64,000 bases of DNA, taken from JAVBRD01 sp031548365 (GTDB taxonomy: Bacteria > Bacillota > Clostridia > Christensenellales > UBA1750). Below are positions 32,924 through 40,773 of the stretch, piece by piece. The position numbers and the translations under genes were made by a program. Every line of letters begins with the position of its first letter. Positions within the stretch are counted from its first letter, which is position 1. The stretch lies in contig JAVBRD010000008.1 of the NCBI GenBank assembly GCA_031548365.1, forward strand, positions 62,001 through 126,000, written 5' to 3'. The notes beneath the pieces were generated by a model, which saw only the letters and a program-made list of their open reading frames with translations, was not told where the DNA came from and did not search any database.

Positions 32924-33880
32924 TCAGGAGATAAATGATTTAGCGTGTAATATAGTTAACAATTTTTCAAATACAGGCGGAGACGCGGCCTGAGTATCGC
33001 CTGAAGAACCCGCACTCAGCCACATCGCGGCATTTTCGCGCCTGAAATACGTCAATTGCCGTTTGGCGTAATTCCTCGTTCTTTGCTGGATCAGCTCTAC
33101 GCACGCGTCCAGCCTCTCGCCGTGCAGGATGTGCGCGCACAGCTCCTTGTAGCCAAGTCCTTGCATGGATTGCGCTCCGGGTGCGACGCCCGCGCCCAGC
33201 AGAGCCTGCACCTCGGTCAAAAGCCCGGATGCCATCATGCGCCGCACACGTTCCCTGATCAGCGCGTAAAGCTCCTCGCGCGGGCGGTCAAGCACGAAAT
33301 ACGCGCAGTTGTACAGCGAGGCTGCGCGGTAATCGATGCGCGTTTCGCTTAGCCCGCCGTCTCCACGCTCCGCGACCTCGAGCGCGCGGATGACGCGCCG
33401 TGTATCGTTGGCGTGCAGCCTTCGCGCGCTTTCCGCGTCGATGCGCGCGAGCTCGCCGTGAAGCGCGCCCGCACCTTTTTCGGCAAGGTATGTTTCCCAC
33501 CGCGCGCGCGCGGTGGGATCGCCCGTGACGCGCCCGAAATCCATGGGGTAGAGCAGCGCGTCGATGTATAGCCCTGTTCCCCCGGCAACGACAGGTGTTT
33601 TCCCGCGCGACAAAATCTCGCAGACCGCCGCGCGAGCGCTCGTCTGGTACATCGCCACGGAGAACGGGCAACGTGGGTCGGCCACGTCGATCATGTGGTG
33701 CGGAATGCCTCGCCGATCGCCCGGCGGCGTCTTGGCCGTCCCAATATCCATGCCACGGTAAATCTGCATAGAATCCGCCGAGATGATCTCGCCGCCGATG
33801 GCTTCGCACAGATCAAGCGCGAGATCGCTCTTGCCCGACGCCGTCGGCCCTGCGATTACCACCAGCTTAGGTTTCGCCAT
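32924..33880 (-). CDS. miaA: tRNA dimethylallyltransferase
   Basis: A 318-residue MiaA that adds dimethylallyl to A37 of tRNAs reading UNN codons. Walker A is AGPTASGKSDLAL; then SADSMQIYRGMDIGTAK, HHMIDVADP and AGGTGLYIDALLY. Its start lies inside the end of ruvB (14-bp overlap), implying coupling. Length is typical. Confidence 0.95.
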   Translation of the reverse strand: MAKPKLVVIAGPTASGKSDLALDLCEAIGGEIISADSMQIYRGMDIGTAKTPPGDRRGIPHHMIDVADPRCPFSVAMYQTSARAAVCEILSRGKTPVVAGGTGLYIDALLYPMDFGRVTGDPTARARWETYLAEKGAGALHGELARIDAESARRLHANDTRRVIRALEVAERGDGGLSETRIDYRAASLYNCAYFVLDRPREELYALIRERVRRMMASGLLTEVQALLGAGVAPGAQSMQGLGYKELCAHILHGERLDACVELIQQRTRNYAKRQLTYFRRENAAMWLSAGSSGDTQAASPPVFEKLLTILHAKSFIS

Positions 33881-34904
33881 CCAAATCCATCCTCAGCTGC
33901 ACCCCCGGCGACGCGGGCTGCGCGATCTTCATGTGCGCGTAGGCAAGCGGTGTCGCCACGCGCCCTCTGGGCGTGCGCATGATGAATCCGAGTTGCAAAA
34001 GGTAAGGCTCGTATACATCCTCGATCGTGCCCGGATCCTCGCCCGTTGAGGCAGCGAGCGTGTCCAGTCCCACGGGGCCGCCGCCGAACTTCTCCATCAT
34101 GGCGCGCAGCATCGTGCGGTCGACGTGATCCAGCCCGAGCTCGTCCACCGCCAGCATTTTGAGGCCTTCGCGCGCGACGTCCAGCGTGATCTGCCCGTCG
34201 GCGCGTACCTGCGCGAAATCCCGGACTCGGCGCAGCATGCGGTTGGCGATGCGCGGTGTGCCGCGTGAGCGTCGGGCGATTTCACGCGAACCCTCCGCGT
34301 CAATGTTCACGCCAAGTATGCCCGATGAACGTTTGATTACGCGCACGAGTTCATCCGTTGTATACAGCTCCAGCCGGAACATGATGCCGAACCGGTCGCG
34401 CAGCGGGGATGTGAGCATGCCCGCGCGCGTCGTAGCGCCGACAAGCGTGAACCTCGGCAGGTCGATCCTCAGCGAGCGAGCGCTCGGCCCTTTGCCGATC
34501 ATGATGTCGAGCGCGAAATCTTCCATCGCTGGATAGAGCACTTCCTCCACCGTGCGCGAGAGCCTGTGAATTTCGTCGATGAACAAAACATCACCCGGCG
34601 CGAGGTTGGTCAATACCGCCGCCAAATCGCCCGGACGCTCGATCGCCGGCCCAGACGTCACGCGGATCGACCGTCCCATCTCGCTGGCGACGATGCACGC
34701 GAGCGTTGTTTTGCCAAGGCCCGGCGGGCCATACAGCAGCATGTGGTCGAGCGCCTCGTCGCGCGCGCGCGCCGCCTCCATATAAACTTGAAGGCTCTCC
34801 TTCACCGGCTCCTGCCCGTTGTATTCCCGCAGTGTTCGCGGGCGCAGCGACGCCTCGAGCGCGTCTTCGCCCGAAACATTGGCCGCCACAATCCTGTCGT
34901 CCAT
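33867..34904 (-). CDS. ruvB: Holliday junction branch-migration helicase RuvB
   Basis: A 345-residue AAA+ motor for Holliday junction migration. Walker A is LLYGPPGLGKTTLA, Walker B is VLFIDEIHRL, sensor 1 is LVGATTRAG, and the arginine finger lies in TSPLRDRFG. The C-terminal winged helix includes GGGPVGLDTLA. The ATG at 34902-34904 follows GGGAGGG; the upstream open frame is intergenic. A 137-bp gap with the shared repeat separates it from ruvA. Confidence 0.96.
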   Translation of the reverse strand: MDDRIVAANVSGEDALEASLRPRTLREYNGQEPVKESLQVYMEAARARDEALDHMLLYGPPGLGKTTLACIVASEMGRSIRVTSGPAIERPGDLAAVLTNLAPGDVLFIDEIHRLSRTVEEVLYPAMEDFALDIMIGKGPSARSLRIDLPRFTLVGATTRAGMLTSPLRDRFGIMFRLELYTTDELVRVIKRSSGILGVNIDAEGSREIARRSRGTPRIANRMLRRVRDFAQVRADGQITLDVAREGLKMLAVDELGLDHVDRTMLRAMMEKFGGGPVGLDTLAASTGEDPGTIEDVYEPYLLQLGFIMRTPRGRVATPLAYAHMKIAQPASPGVQLRMDLDGET

Positions 34905-34935
34905 CAAGACCCTCCCAAGGCGAAACGGGCCAGCG

Positions 34936-35000
34936 CGTGCGCTTTCGCTCCGCACCCCCGCGAGGGGACGTGTCCCCTGAACCCATTGTCCGGCGCGCTC
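34936..35000 (-). repeat. Intergenic element, copy B (ruvA-ruvB gap)
   Basis: Read on the minus strand, this block matches the murF-ddl gap element at 8501-8568. Shared are AGCGC, GGAC, TGG, the core at 34957-34979 (hairpin GGGGA-CACG-TCCCC followed by CTCGCGGG) and a GGAGCG tail. In both places the element is co-directional with the flanking genes. Confidence 0.5.
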
Positions 35001-35041
35001 ACGCCGAGAATGGGGCATGTGATGATGTCTATTTTCTGCGG

Positions 35042-35635
35042 TCAGCGCTTATCCATGCTGCGTAGCGCGAGGCGGACGAGAGTGGATACGTCCTCGGCCT
35101 GGTCTTTGACGGCATCCAGCGCCAAGGATGCTTCGCCGCTTGCGTAGCCCAGCGCGAGCAGCGCTTCAAGCGCTTCGCGCGCGGCGGGATTGCGCGCGGA
35201 GGCCGTGAGCGCACCGGAGGTCGGCGACGCGGTCAACTCATCGTTGCCGATGCGTTCCTTCATCTCAAGCACGAGGCGCGCGGCCAGCTTTTTGCCCACA
35301 CCCGGCGCGCGCATGAGCGTCCGCTGGTCGTCGGTGACGAGCGCAAGCGCGAGGTCGCGCACGGAAAGGCTGGAGAGAATGCTGAGCGCAAGCTTTGGCC
35401 CGACGCCCGAGATGGTCGTCAATCTGTCGAACATCGCGCACTCTTCCTTTGTTAGAAAGCCGAACAGGTCGAGCGCGTCCTCACGGACGATCAGGCGCGT
35501 TAACAGCTTGACGCGCGGCTTATCCGACGGGACTGCCGATGCGTTTGTGTGTACGAGGAATCCCACGCCGCCCACGTCGATCACGACGGAGTTATCGCGG
35601 CGCTCGGTCAGCGTGCCCTCGATGTGCGCGATCAT
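35042..35635 (-). CDS. ruvA: Holliday junction-binding protein RuvA
   Basis: A 197-residue protein that binds the four-way junction and loads RuvB. It has the N-terminal OB fold (MIAHIEGTLTERRDNSVVIDVGGVGF), tandem helix-hairpin-helix motifs (TISGVGPKLALSILS and APGVGKKLAARLVLEMK) and a C-terminal three-helix RuvB-contact domain. It starts 9 bp after ruvC. Confidence 0.95.
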   Translation of the reverse strand: MIAHIEGTLTERRDNSVVIDVGGVGFLVHTNASAVPSDKPRVKLLTRLIVREDALDLFGFLTKEECAMFDRLTTISGVGPKLALSILSSLSVRDLALALVTDDQRTLMRAPGVGKKLAARLVLEMKERIGNDELTASPTSGALTASARNPAAREALEALLALGYASGEASLALDAVKDQAEDVSTLVRLALRSMDKR

Positions 35636-35644
35636 GCCGCACCT

Positions 35645-36139
35645 CTATTTCAATTTGAACTCTTCTTTGGCAAAACGCGAGTGCGCGTGGCAAATCGCGG
35701 CGGCGACGGCGTCCACCGCGTCGTCGGGCCGCGGGACTTCCGAAAGCCCGAGCTGAACTCTGACCATGTGCCCCATCTGTTGCTTATCGGCCTTGCCGTA
35801 ACCGGTCACGGCCAGCTTGATCTGCATGGGCGTGTACTCGTACAGCTCGTCCGAGGATTGGCAGCACGCGAGCAGAATGACGCCGCGCGCCTGACCGACG
35901 GCGATGCCTGTGGTGGTGTTCTTTGAAAAAAACAACTCTTCGATGGCGATTTCGGCGGGGTTGTGAAGCGAAATCAGCGCGCGGACGCCGTCGTACAGCG
36001 TGCGCAGGCGCACCGGCGAGGGCGCGCGCGCAGATGTCTCAATTACGCCGCAGTCGATGTATCGGACGCGGCCCGCGTCCAATGACACCACGCCCCACCC
36101 CAGCCGCGCAAGACCCGGATCCAGCCCCATGACGACCAA
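35645..36139 (-). CDS. ruvC: Holliday junction resolvase RuvC
   Basis: A 164-residue RNase H-fold endonuclease resolving Holliday junctions. Acidic residues are in MGLDPGLARLGWG, AIEELFFSKN and the late RPDDAVDAVAAAICHA. The start is read as TTG at 36137-36139: it follows GGGAGGG at seven bases and gives MVVMGLDPG, aligning with the usual MRILGIDPG. It is the first gene of the minus-strand operon. Confidence 0.94.
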   Translation of the reverse strand: MVVMGLDPGLARLGWGVVSLDAGRVRYIDCGVIETSARAPSPVRLRTLYDGVRALISLHNPAEIAIEELFFSKNTTTGIAVGQARGVILLACCQSSDELYEYTPMQIKLAVTGYGKADKQQMGHMVRVQLGLSEVPRPDDAVDAVAAAICHAHSRFAKEEFKLK

Positions 36140-36166
36140 CCGCTCGCCCTCCCGTCGCTTTGTTTG

Positions 36167-36195
36167 ATGATACCGCCTCCGGGACGGGTTGTCAA
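36167..36195 (-). promoter_or_regulatory. Promoter of ruvC operon
   Basis: On the minus strand TTGACA (36190-36195) and TATCAT (36167-36172) are 17 bp apart, about 28 bp upstream of the TTG start. Confidence 0.8.
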
Positions 36196-36220
36196 ACACA
36201 AGGTCACAAAGAGAATAAAC

Positions 36221-36252
36221 ATTGATTTTATCAATTCTATTCTTGATTTTAT
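36221..36252. promoter_or_regulatory. AT-rich repeats, possible operator
   Basis: TTGATTTTAT occurs twice as a direct repeat (36222-36231 and 36243-36252), spaced 21 bp start to start (two helical turns). The first copy is also part of the inverted repeat ATTGAT-TTT-ATCAAT (36221-36235). The second overlaps the -35 box of the DUF2089 promoter. It is a plausible operator for a dimeric regulator, perhaps the adjacent HTH protein; binding is inferred only. Confidence 0.45.
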
Positions 36253-36271
36253 TAATATTGTGATTTATATT
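36243..36271 (+). promoter_or_regulatory. Promoter of the DUF2089 cassette
   Basis: TTGATT (36243-36248) and TATATT (36266-36271) with a 17-bp spacer; ATG at 36292 after a GAGGTG site. The region is strikingly AT-rich against the GC-rich background. Confidence 0.7.
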
Positions 36272-36291
36272 GTTCTCGTGAGGTGAACGAA

Positions 36292-36669
36292 ATGGCCTAT
36301 CAAACGCCATCCATATGCCCCGTTTGCGGTCAAGGGCTCAAGGTGCGCTCCGTGGGATGCGACAAATGCGGCACGGAGCTGAGCGGCCGGTTTTCCCTGT
36401 GCAAGTACTGCGCGCTGGACGAGAAGAACCTGCGGTTCATCGAGACGTTTCTCAGGTGCCGTGGCAGCATCAAAGACGCGGAGAAGGCGTTGGGCGTGAG
36501 CTACCCGACGGTGCGCAACATGCTCGACCAAGCGCTGTCCGCGCTGGGCCTCACGGAGGAGGCCGCGGGCGCGTCCGAAACCGCCTCAAGCGATGACATC
36601 CTCGCACGCGTGGAGCGAGGAGAGCTGACGACAGCCGAAGCCATCGAGTTAATTTCCAAAACGAAATAG
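36292..36669 (+). CDS. DUF2089 zinc-ribbon/HTH regulator
   Basis: A 125-residue protein beginning with a zinc-ribbon-like CPVCG (from residue 9) and CDKCG pair, with another CKYC pair. A sigma-region-4-like helix-turn-helix follows (GSIKDAEKALGVSYPTVRNMLDQAL). The C-terminal SSDDILARVERGELTTAEAIELISK resembles the short SHOCT-type helix repeated in the next gene. It fits DUF2089, a presumed transcription regulator family. It is first of four tightly packed genes. Confidence 0.82.
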   Translation: MAYQTPSICPVCGQGLKVRSVGCDKCGTELSGRFSLCKYCALDEKNLRFIETFLRCRGSIKDAEKALGVSYPTVRNMLDQALSALGLTEEAAGASETASSDDILARVERGELTTAEAIELISKTK

Positions 36670-36680
36670 GAGGCGCCACC

Positions 36681-37136
36681 ATGAACGAAGAACGTGTCCG
36701 TATTTTTAAGCTCCTTGAGGACGGAAAGATCACCGCCGCCGAAGCCTCGGCGCTCCTGGACGCCTATACGGCCAAGAACGCGACGCCACCTCCCCCGCCG
36801 GTGTCCGTATACGCGCCCGCAAAGATTGCGGGAAACGCTGGAAAAGCGCCGCGTTTTCTCAAGATGCAGGTGAAGGTTGAAAGCGCCAACCACGACAACG
36901 TCAACGTCAACATGAACATACCGCTCTCGCTGGCGCGCGCCGTCAAGCCGGCGCTCACCTCCGCGCTGCCCAAGGACGTGCAGGAAACGCTGCGCGACAA
37001 GGGGATCGACCTCTCTGCGCTGGACATCGACGCCATTCTCGACTCGCTGAGCGAGCTGGAGGACGGTCAGATCATGGACGTGGACGTCTCGAGCGGCGGC
37101 GGCGATAACGTGATGGTGAAAATCTATGCCGAATGA
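36681..37136 (+). CDS. SHOCT-like domain protein of unknown function
   Basis: A 151-residue soluble protein. The N-terminal RIFKLLEDGKITAAEASALLDAY is the short helix pair seen at the start of YvlB-type and SHOCT-like proteins. A proline-rich linker and a repeat-free C-terminal domain with alternating acidic/hydrophobic pattern (ALDIDAILDSLSELEDG) follow. Together with the DUF2089 protein and a YvlD-like membrane protein this resembles the yvl-type envelope cassettes of Firmicutes, but the exact function is unknown. Confidence 0.7.
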   Translation: MNEERVRIFKLLEDGKITAAEASALLDAYTAKNATPPPPPVSVYAPAKIAGNAGKAPRFLKMQVKVESANHDNVNVNMNIPLSLARAVKPALTSALPKDVQETLRDKGIDLSALDIDAILDSLSELEDGQIMDVDVSSGGGDNVMVKIYAE

Positions 37137-37389
37137 GCCCACGCTCGCCTATGTCAGGCTGCGTGTGCCCAAGCACCGCGTCCGCTTCGCGTGGGTGATA
37201 TCGCTCTGGCCCTTGCTCGACCTGGCGGCGGGCACGTCCGACCTTTTGCCCGTCCTTCCTGTAAAGCCGGACGCCGTGCAAGCCATCTGGGCCGCGCTGC
37301 CCGTACTGGCCAATCTCAGGGGCGCGAGCGGCGTTTTCGACGTAACGGAGAAGGGTGAGGATGTGCATGTCGAGTTCCGGATCGTGTGA
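37126..37389 (+). CDS. Small hypothetical protein
   Basis: An 87-residue frame starting inside the end of the SHOCT-like gene (11-bp overlap). It has a moderately hydrophobic middle (FAWVISLWPLLDLAAG) and an acidic beta-like tail (GVFDVTEKGEDVHVEFRIV). No family is recognised. Overlaps on both sides and codon use like its neighbours support a real coding gene. Confidence 0.55.
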   Translation: MPNEPTLAYVRLRVPKHRVRFAWVISLWPLLDLAAGTSDLLPVLPVKPDAVQAIWAALPVLANLRGASGVFDVTEKGEDVHVEFRIV

Positions 37390-37759
37390 ACGCTCGAACA
37401 CCGCAGGGCTTTGGCTCCGCGCGCTGGTCACCGTCGCCGCCGCCGCACTGTGCGCGCTCGTCCTGCCCGGCGTGGACGCCGCGCCTTCGGGGATCCTTTT
37501 GTTTGCCGCGCTGACCGCCCTGTTTTACCTGCTCCTGCAGCCGGTATGGCGCGCCGTCACGCTCGCGTTCGATTTGCTGTTGTTCGGCATTCCCGGCTTG
37601 CTGGCCGACGCCGCCGTATTGACCCTTGCGCTCAAAATCTGCGGCGGCTACTTCAGCCGGTTTGGCTGGGCGTTTCTCACGGCAGTCATCATTGAGGTGT
37701 GCCGAAAACTGGCGACACGCGGCGTGTTGACAAAAAGCGCGCGTTCGAGTACAATATAA
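37367..37759 (+). CDS. YvlD-like four-helix membrane protein (phage holin family 4 type)
   Basis: A 130-residue protein with four hydrophobic helices: LVTVAAAALCALVLPGV, ILLFAALTALFYLLLQPVW, FDLLLFGIPGLLADAAVLTLAL and FGWAFLTAVIIEV. The ILL..LTxLFYLLLQP pattern and FGIPGLLADAA resemble the YvlD/phage-holin-4 superfamily. The ATG at 37367 is chosen for its GAGG spacing and overlaps the previous gene by 23 bp. The valS promoter lies inside its 3' end. Confidence 0.7.
   Translation: MSSSGSCERSNTAGLWLRALVTVAAAALCALVLPGVDAAPSGILLFAALTALFYLLLQPVWRAVTLAFDLLLFGIPGLLADAAVLTLALKICGGYFSRFGWAFLTAVIIEVCRKLATRGVLTKSARSSTI
37727..37755 (+). promoter_or_regulatory. Promoter of the valS T-box leader
   Basis: TTGACA (37727-37732) and TACAAT (37750-37755) with a 17-bp spacer. 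It overlaps the end of the YvlD-like gene. Confidence 0.85.
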
Positions 37760-37771
37760 CCATATATCTAC

Positions 37772-38001
37772 GACGAAGAGGAGTAGTCTGGCGCGCGGTA
37801 AAGAGAGGAAAGCCCATTGGCTGAAAGGCTTCCCTAAGCGCAACGGGCGAACGTCGCTTCCGAGACCGTCGGGTGAACCGCGCTTGTCGCGGACAGCCTG
37901 CGCGCGTCGCGCCCGTTAAAGCGCGCTTGAGGCGCGAGATCATCGCGCGAACAAAGGTGGTACAGCGACCGCACGCCCTTTATGAGGCGCGCGGTTTTTG
38001 T
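37772..38001 (+). promoter_or_regulatory. T-box riboswitch, Val (GUC) specifier
   Basis: Leader of valS. Seen in order: GACGAAGAGGAGTAG with the AGTA loop-E strand, AGAGAGGAA, GGGCGAAC followed by GTC at 37853-37855 (Val codon), the T-box AGGTGGTACAGCG (slightly divergent from consensus), and a terminator. A tRNA-Val with the matching GAC anticodon is encoded at 5928-6004. The correct pairing of specifier and downstream gene here is the internal control for reading the first T-box as Met. Confidence 0.92.
37968..38001 (+). terminator. Intrinsic terminator of the Val T-box
   Basis: ACCGC-A-CGCC pairs with GGCG-C-GCGGT (one internal mismatch) around an eight-base loop, followed by TTTTGTTTTTG. 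Confidence 0.8.
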
Positions 38002-38024
38002 TTTTGAGAATTGGAGGGACTTTC

Positions 38025-40655
38025 ATGCCGCGAAGCGAGATGCCTAAGACTTATGACCCGAAAGCGTGCGAGGCGGCGCGCTACGAAAAATGGGAAAAAA
38101 ACGGCGATTTCACCGCCAGACCTGACAAGACGAAAAAGCCGTTTTGCATCGTCATGCCGCCGCCCAACATCACAGGTCAGCTGCATCTGGGGCACGCAAT
38201 CGACAACACCATGCAGGACATTCTGACACGGTACCACCGCATGCTGGGCGAGGCCGTGCTTTGGCTGCCTGGTACCGATCACGCGTCCATTGCGACCGAG
38301 GCCAAAATCGTCAAGGCGATGGCGGCTGAGGGCGTGAGCAAGCAGAGCATCGGGCGAGACGAGTTTCTCAAGCGCGCGTGGTCGTGGCGCGAGAAGTACG
38401 GCAAGGCGATCGCGCACCAGCTCAGAAAAATCGGCTCATCGTGCGACTGGACGCGCGAGCGGTTCACGATGGACGAAGGCTGCAACAAAGCGGTCAACGA
38501 GTTCTTTGTCAGGCTTTACAAGGACGGCCTGATCTACCGTGGGGAGAAGATCGTGAACTGGTGCCCGAGCTGCCGCACCACGATCTCGGACGCCGAGGTG
38601 GAATTCGAGGAGCATGCGTCCCACATCTGGCACATCCGCTATCCGGGGCCGGACGGCACGTCCATTATCGTGGCGACCACGCGCCCCGAGACCATGCTGG
38701 GCGACACCGCCGTCGCCGTCAACCCCGAGGACGAGCGGTACGCGCACCTCGTGGGCAAGACGGTCACGCTGCCTTTGCGCAACCGCGAGATCCCCATCGT
38801 GGCGGACAGCTATGTGGAAAAGGACTTCGGCTCGGGCGCGGTGAAAATCACGCCCGCGCACGATCCCAACGACTTTGAGGTGGCCATGCGCCACAACCTG
38901 CCGCTCGACCGCGTGATGACCGACGACGGACGCATGACCGATGCTTGCGGCAAGTATGCCGGCATGACCACGATGGACGCGCGAAAACAGATCGTGGCCG
39001 ATCTGGAGGCGCTGGGCCTGTTGGTGAAAATTGAGGACTACACGCACAACGTGGGCGAGTGTTACCGCTGCAAGACCGTGATCGAGCCGCTTGCGTCCAT
39101 ACAGTGGTGGGTGAAGATGAAGCCGCTGGCGCAGCCCGCGCTTGAAGCGGTGTACTCCGGCGCGACAAAGTTTGTACCTGAGCGGTATGCGCGCACATAC
39201 TACAACTGGATGGAGAACATACGCGACTGGAGCATCTCCCGCCAGTTGTGGTGGGGGCACCGCATACCAGCGTGGTATTGCGACGACTGCGGAGAGATCA
39301 ACGTAGCCACGAGCGCGCCGGATAAGTGCGGAAAGTGCGGTTCCAACCGCCTGCACCAGGATGAGGACGTGCTCGACACGTGGTTTTCCTCCGCTCTGTG
39401 GCCGTTTTCAACCATGGGCTGGCCGGAGAGCACCGAGGACCTCAATTTCTGGTACCCGACCAGCGTGCTCGTGACCGGCTACGACATCATCTTCTTCTGG
39501 GTGGCGCGTATGATGGTGGCGGGTATTTACAACATGAAAACTCCGCCTTTTGCCGACGTGCTCATCCACGGTATCGTGCGTGACGCGCAGGGCCGCAAGA
39601 TGTCAAAATCGCTGGATAACGGCGTGGATCCGCTCGAGGTCATCGAGCAGTTCGGCGCGGACGCGCTGCGTTTTTCGCTCGTTATCGGCGTCTCGCCCGG
39701 GAACGACATGCGCTACATCCCCGAAAAAGTGGAATCGACGCGCAACTTCGCCAACAAGATTTGGAACGCCGCGCGCTTTGTGGGCATGAACCTTGAGGGC
39801 GTGGATGGCCTGCCCGTTAAGCCCGACGACGCTGACCTCTCACTCGCCGACCGCTGGATCCTGACGCGCTTTGCCCAGGCCGGGCGCGACGTGTCCGCGC
39901 ATCTGGACGGCTATGACCTCGGCCTTGCCGCACAGCTCCTGTACGACTTTGTGTGGAGCGAGTTTTGTGACTGGTACGTGGAGATGTCCAAGACCGCGCT
40001 TTACGACGGCACCGAAAACCAGAAGGCAGCCGCCCGCTGGACGCTTACAGTTGTGCTCTCGGGCATCCTCAAGCTCATCCATCCCTTCATGCCCTTCATC
40101 ACTTCGGAAATCTGGGATGGCCTGGAGTTTGGCGGGGAGCTGATGCACCAGCCGTGGCCGAGCGAGGCCGCTTTGTTTGCGGAGGACGCCTCGTCCATGG
40201 AGTCCGCGATGGAGGTCATCCGCGCCGTGCGCAACCTGCGCACCGAGATGAACGTGCCCATGGGCAAGCGCGCGCGGCTCTACATCCTGCCTTCCGCGGG
40301 CTGCGAGGACGCCATGCGCCGTGCCGAGCCTTACCTGACAAAGATGGCGTTTGCGAGCGCGGTGGAGTTCCTTTCGGATAAAACCGGCGCGCCCGCGCAG
40401 GCCGCGACCACCGTCTGCCCCGCCGCAGAGGTCTACCTCCCCATGGGCGACCTGATTGACCTGGACAAAGAACGTGCGCGCATCGCCAAGGAAATCGCGT
40501 CCCTTGAGTCCGAGATTGAGCGCGCAAACGCCAAGCTCACAAACCCCGGCTTCACGGGCAAAGCGCCCGCCGCGGTGATTGAGGAAGAGAGCCGCAAGCT
40601 CGCCACACGCAAACAGGTGCTCGAAGGGTTGCGCGAGCGGGCAAAGACGCTGTAG
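38025..40655 (+). CDS. valS: Valyl-tRNA synthetase
   Basis: An 876-residue class I synthetase charging tRNA-Val. HIGH motif is NITGQLHLGHA; KMSKS is RKMSKSLDNG. The editing (CP1) domain includes ATTRPETMLGDTAV. The C-terminal coiled-coil arm ends the protein (LDKERARIAKEIASLESEIERA). The ATG at 38025 follows GGAGGG; an upstream in-frame ATG falls inside the terminator. Expression is under the Val T-box. Confidence 0.97.
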   Translation: MPRSEMPKTYDPKACEAARYEKWEKNGDFTARPDKTKKPFCIVMPPPNITGQLHLGHAIDNTMQDILTRYHRMLGEAVLWLPGTDHASIATEAKIVKAMAAEGVSKQSIGRDEFLKRAWSWREKYGKAIAHQLRKIGSSCDWTRERFTMDEGCNKAVNEFFVRLYKDGLIYRGEKIVNWCPSCRTTISDAEVEFEEHASHIWHIRYPGPDGTSIIVATTRPETMLGDTAVAVNPEDERYAHLVGKTVTLPLRNREIPIVADSYVEKDFGSGAVKITPAHDPNDFEVAMRHNLPLDRVMTDDGRMTDACGKYAGMTTMDARKQIVADLEALGLLVKIEDYTHNVGECYRCKTVIEPLASIQWWVKMKPLAQPALEAVYSGATKFVPERYARTYYNWMENIRDWSISRQLWWGHRIPAWYCDDCGEINVATSAPDKCGKCGSNRLHQDEDVLDTWFSSALWPFSTMGWPESTEDLNFWYPTSVLVTGYDIIFFWVARMMVAGIYNMKTPPFADVLIHGIVRDAQGRKMSKSLDNGVDPLEVIEQFGADALRFSLVIGVSPGNDMRYIPEKVESTRNFANKIWNAARFVGMNLEGVDGLPVKPDDADLSLADRWILTRFAQAGRDVSAHLDGYDLGLAAQLLYDFVWSEFCDWYVEMSKTALYDGTENQKAAARWTLTVVLSGILKLIHPFMPFITSEIWDGLEFGGELMHQPWPSEAALFAEDASSMESAMEVIRAVRNLRTEMNVPMGKRARLYILPSAGCEDAMRRAEPYLTKMAFASAVEFLSDKTGAPAQAATTVCPAAEVYLPMGDLIDLDKERARIAKEIASLESEIERANAKLTNPGFTGKAPAAVIEEESRKLATRKQVLEGLRERAKTL

Positions 40656-40718
40656 CGCGTTATAAATCATCCGCTGCCCCCTACAGTATACGGGCGGCAT
40701 GTTCCCGCCCCTTTATCA

Positions 40719-40751
40719 GACGCGCGGGTGTAAATAACACACCCGCGCGTC
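40719..40751 (+). promoter_or_regulatory. Strong leader hairpin before the folC fusion gene
   Basis: GACGCGCGGGTGT (40719-40731) pairs perfectly with ACACCCGCGCGTC (40739-40751) around AAATAAC. There is no T-run, so it is not a normal terminator. Just downstream CCTC (in CACCTCACAAGGGAGG) could pair with the ribosome binding site. It may be a processing or translation-control structure, or part of a degraded terminator for valS. Confidence 0.5.
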
Positions 40752-40773
40752 ACCTCACAAGGGAGGCGCTCAC

